Below are positions 7,836 through 8,321 of a DNA stretch of 8,321 nucleotides, piece by piece; the first letter of the stretch is position 1, and every line of letters begins with the position of its first letter. The position numbers and the translations under genes are program-made. Origin of the DNA: Mycobacterium sp. (GTDB taxonomy: Bacteria; Actinomycetota; Actinomycetes; Mycobacteriales; Mycobacteriaceae); NCBI GenBank assembly GCA_018500005.2, contig JAHBAP020000114.1, positions 1-8,321 of the forward strand, written 5' to 3'. The notes under the pieces were generated by a model that saw only the letters and a program-made list of their open reading frames with translations, did no database searches and was not told the DNA's origin.

Positions 7836-7883
7836 CGTTAGCCCGGGCACTTCACGCACGCTCGCGGTCGGTCGAGGGAGACC

Positions 7884-8321
7884 TCAGGCGACGAACTCCG
7901 CGGCCCGGTGGGCCAGCATCGCAATGGTGGCGTGCGGCCCGCGACTGGGGATGCGCGGCAGCACCGATCCGTCGATGACCTGCAAGCCGCCCACCCCGTA
8001 GACGCGGCACTGCGGATCGACGACTGCGTCCTCGGCGGTGCCCATCGGCGACGTCGAACATAGGTGCTGCGAGGTGGACCAGACCGGGTCGCCGAGAACT
8101 GCAGTGCCGCGAAGGATTTCAGGGACGAGACGACATCCGCGTTGAAGATCTTCGATATCGGCGGGTTGACTGTCGTAGCGGTGCTCGATCCGGGGCGGGA
8201 TCCTCGGGTCGGGCGCCGCAACCCCCCGCCACCCCCCGGACACGGGGGGCCTCCCCCCCCATCGCGGCGGCCCCCCCGCGGCCCCCGGCCCCCCGCCGGG
8301 CGCGGGGGTTCCCGCCCGGCC
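7884..8321 (-). CDS. GMC-family FAD-dependent oxidoreductase, C-terminal part (partial)
   Basis: Only the C-terminal ~112 residues can be read with confidence (about 8220 down to the TGA at 7886-7884). They carry the C-terminal signature of glucose-methanol-choline oxidoreductases: QHLCSTSPMG (the HxxxTxxMG motif with the first active-site histidine), then AVVDPQCRVYGVGGLQVIDGS, SVLPRIPSRGPHAT and a final AHRAAEFVA helix. Upstream, DPRIPPRIEHRYDS also fits the family. The first FAD-binding half and the start lie beyond the window. The frame stays open to the edge but runs through G/C homopolymers from about 8221, where the translation is meaningless; a GTG at 8243 is not a credible start. The RGP.AT ending recalls the mycofactocin-linked MftG group of mycobacteria, but other GMC paralogues end similarly. 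Such enzymes oxidise alcohols using FAD. It converges on the P450 gene. Confidence 0.8.
   Translation of the reverse strand, partial: GRAGTPAPGGGPGAAGGPPRWGGRPPVSGGWRGVAAPDPRIPPRIEHRYDSQPADIEDLQRGCRLVPEILRGTAVLGDPVWSTSQHLCSTSPMGTAEDAVVDPQCRVYGVGGLQVIDGSVLPRIPSRGPHATIAMLAHRAAEFVA
8221..8321. other. G/C homopolymer low-complexity end, probable sequence artefact
   Basis: The last ~100 bases are almost entirely runs of 5-8 identical C or G, with only a handful of A or T. The change is abrupt compared with the normal coding sequence to its left, and the GMC-family similarity on the minus strand ends at the same point. This looks like poor-quality sequence at a contig end rather than biology. Confidence 0.7.

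Noticed and set aside
7838..8221. A second minus-strand frame (127 codons) over the GMC C-terminus
   Set aside because: The GMC motifs are all in the frame ending at 7884; this frame gives Arg/Ser/Pro-rich sequence.

Overview
The window is GC-rich (strong G/C preference at third codon positions). The protein types point to an actinobacterium, most likely Mycobacterium/Mycolicibacterium: a DapB-like (COG3804-type) dehydrogenase, a CYP108-like P450, a lipoprotein type-B carboxylesterase and a GMC oxidoreductase with a mycobacterial, possibly MftG-like, C-terminus. This assignment rests on family resemblance recognised by eye; no search was run. No rRNA, tRNA, CRISPR array, IS element or integration site was seen.

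Left half (1-4804, all plus strand): a signalling cluster. A 5'-truncated membrane protein with an extracytoplasmic CHASE sensor, a transmembrane helix and a SpoIIE/RsbU-type PP2C phosphatase is followed 25 nt later by a DapB-like NAD(P)-binding dehydrogenase. A second SpoIIE-type phosphatase follows, in which cytoplasmic PAS-like domains replace the CHASE/membrane part. The two phosphatase domains are close paralogues (about 73% identical over their first 77 residues by hand count), so one output module appears to be wired to an external and an internal sensor. Such phosphatases usually dephosphorylate STAS anti-anti-sigma factors. No STAS protein, anti-sigma kinase or sigma factor lies in the window.

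Right half (4809-8321): a catabolic or detoxification-type set. A putative lipoprotein carboxylesterase (minus strand) is divergent from a CYP108/P450terp-like cytochrome P450 (plus strand) across a 143-bp intergenic region. The P450 converges on the C-terminal part of a GMC-family flavin oxidoreductase, with a two-hairpin candidate terminator in the 91-bp gap. Ester hydrolysis, hydroxylation and alcohol oxidation would form a plausible sequence of steps on a terpenoid-like compound; this is inference only.

The last ~100 bases (about 8221-8321) are almost pure G/C homopolymer runs and do not look like genuine coding sequence. They probably mark a low-quality contig end, so the upstream part of the GMC gene cannot be read there.
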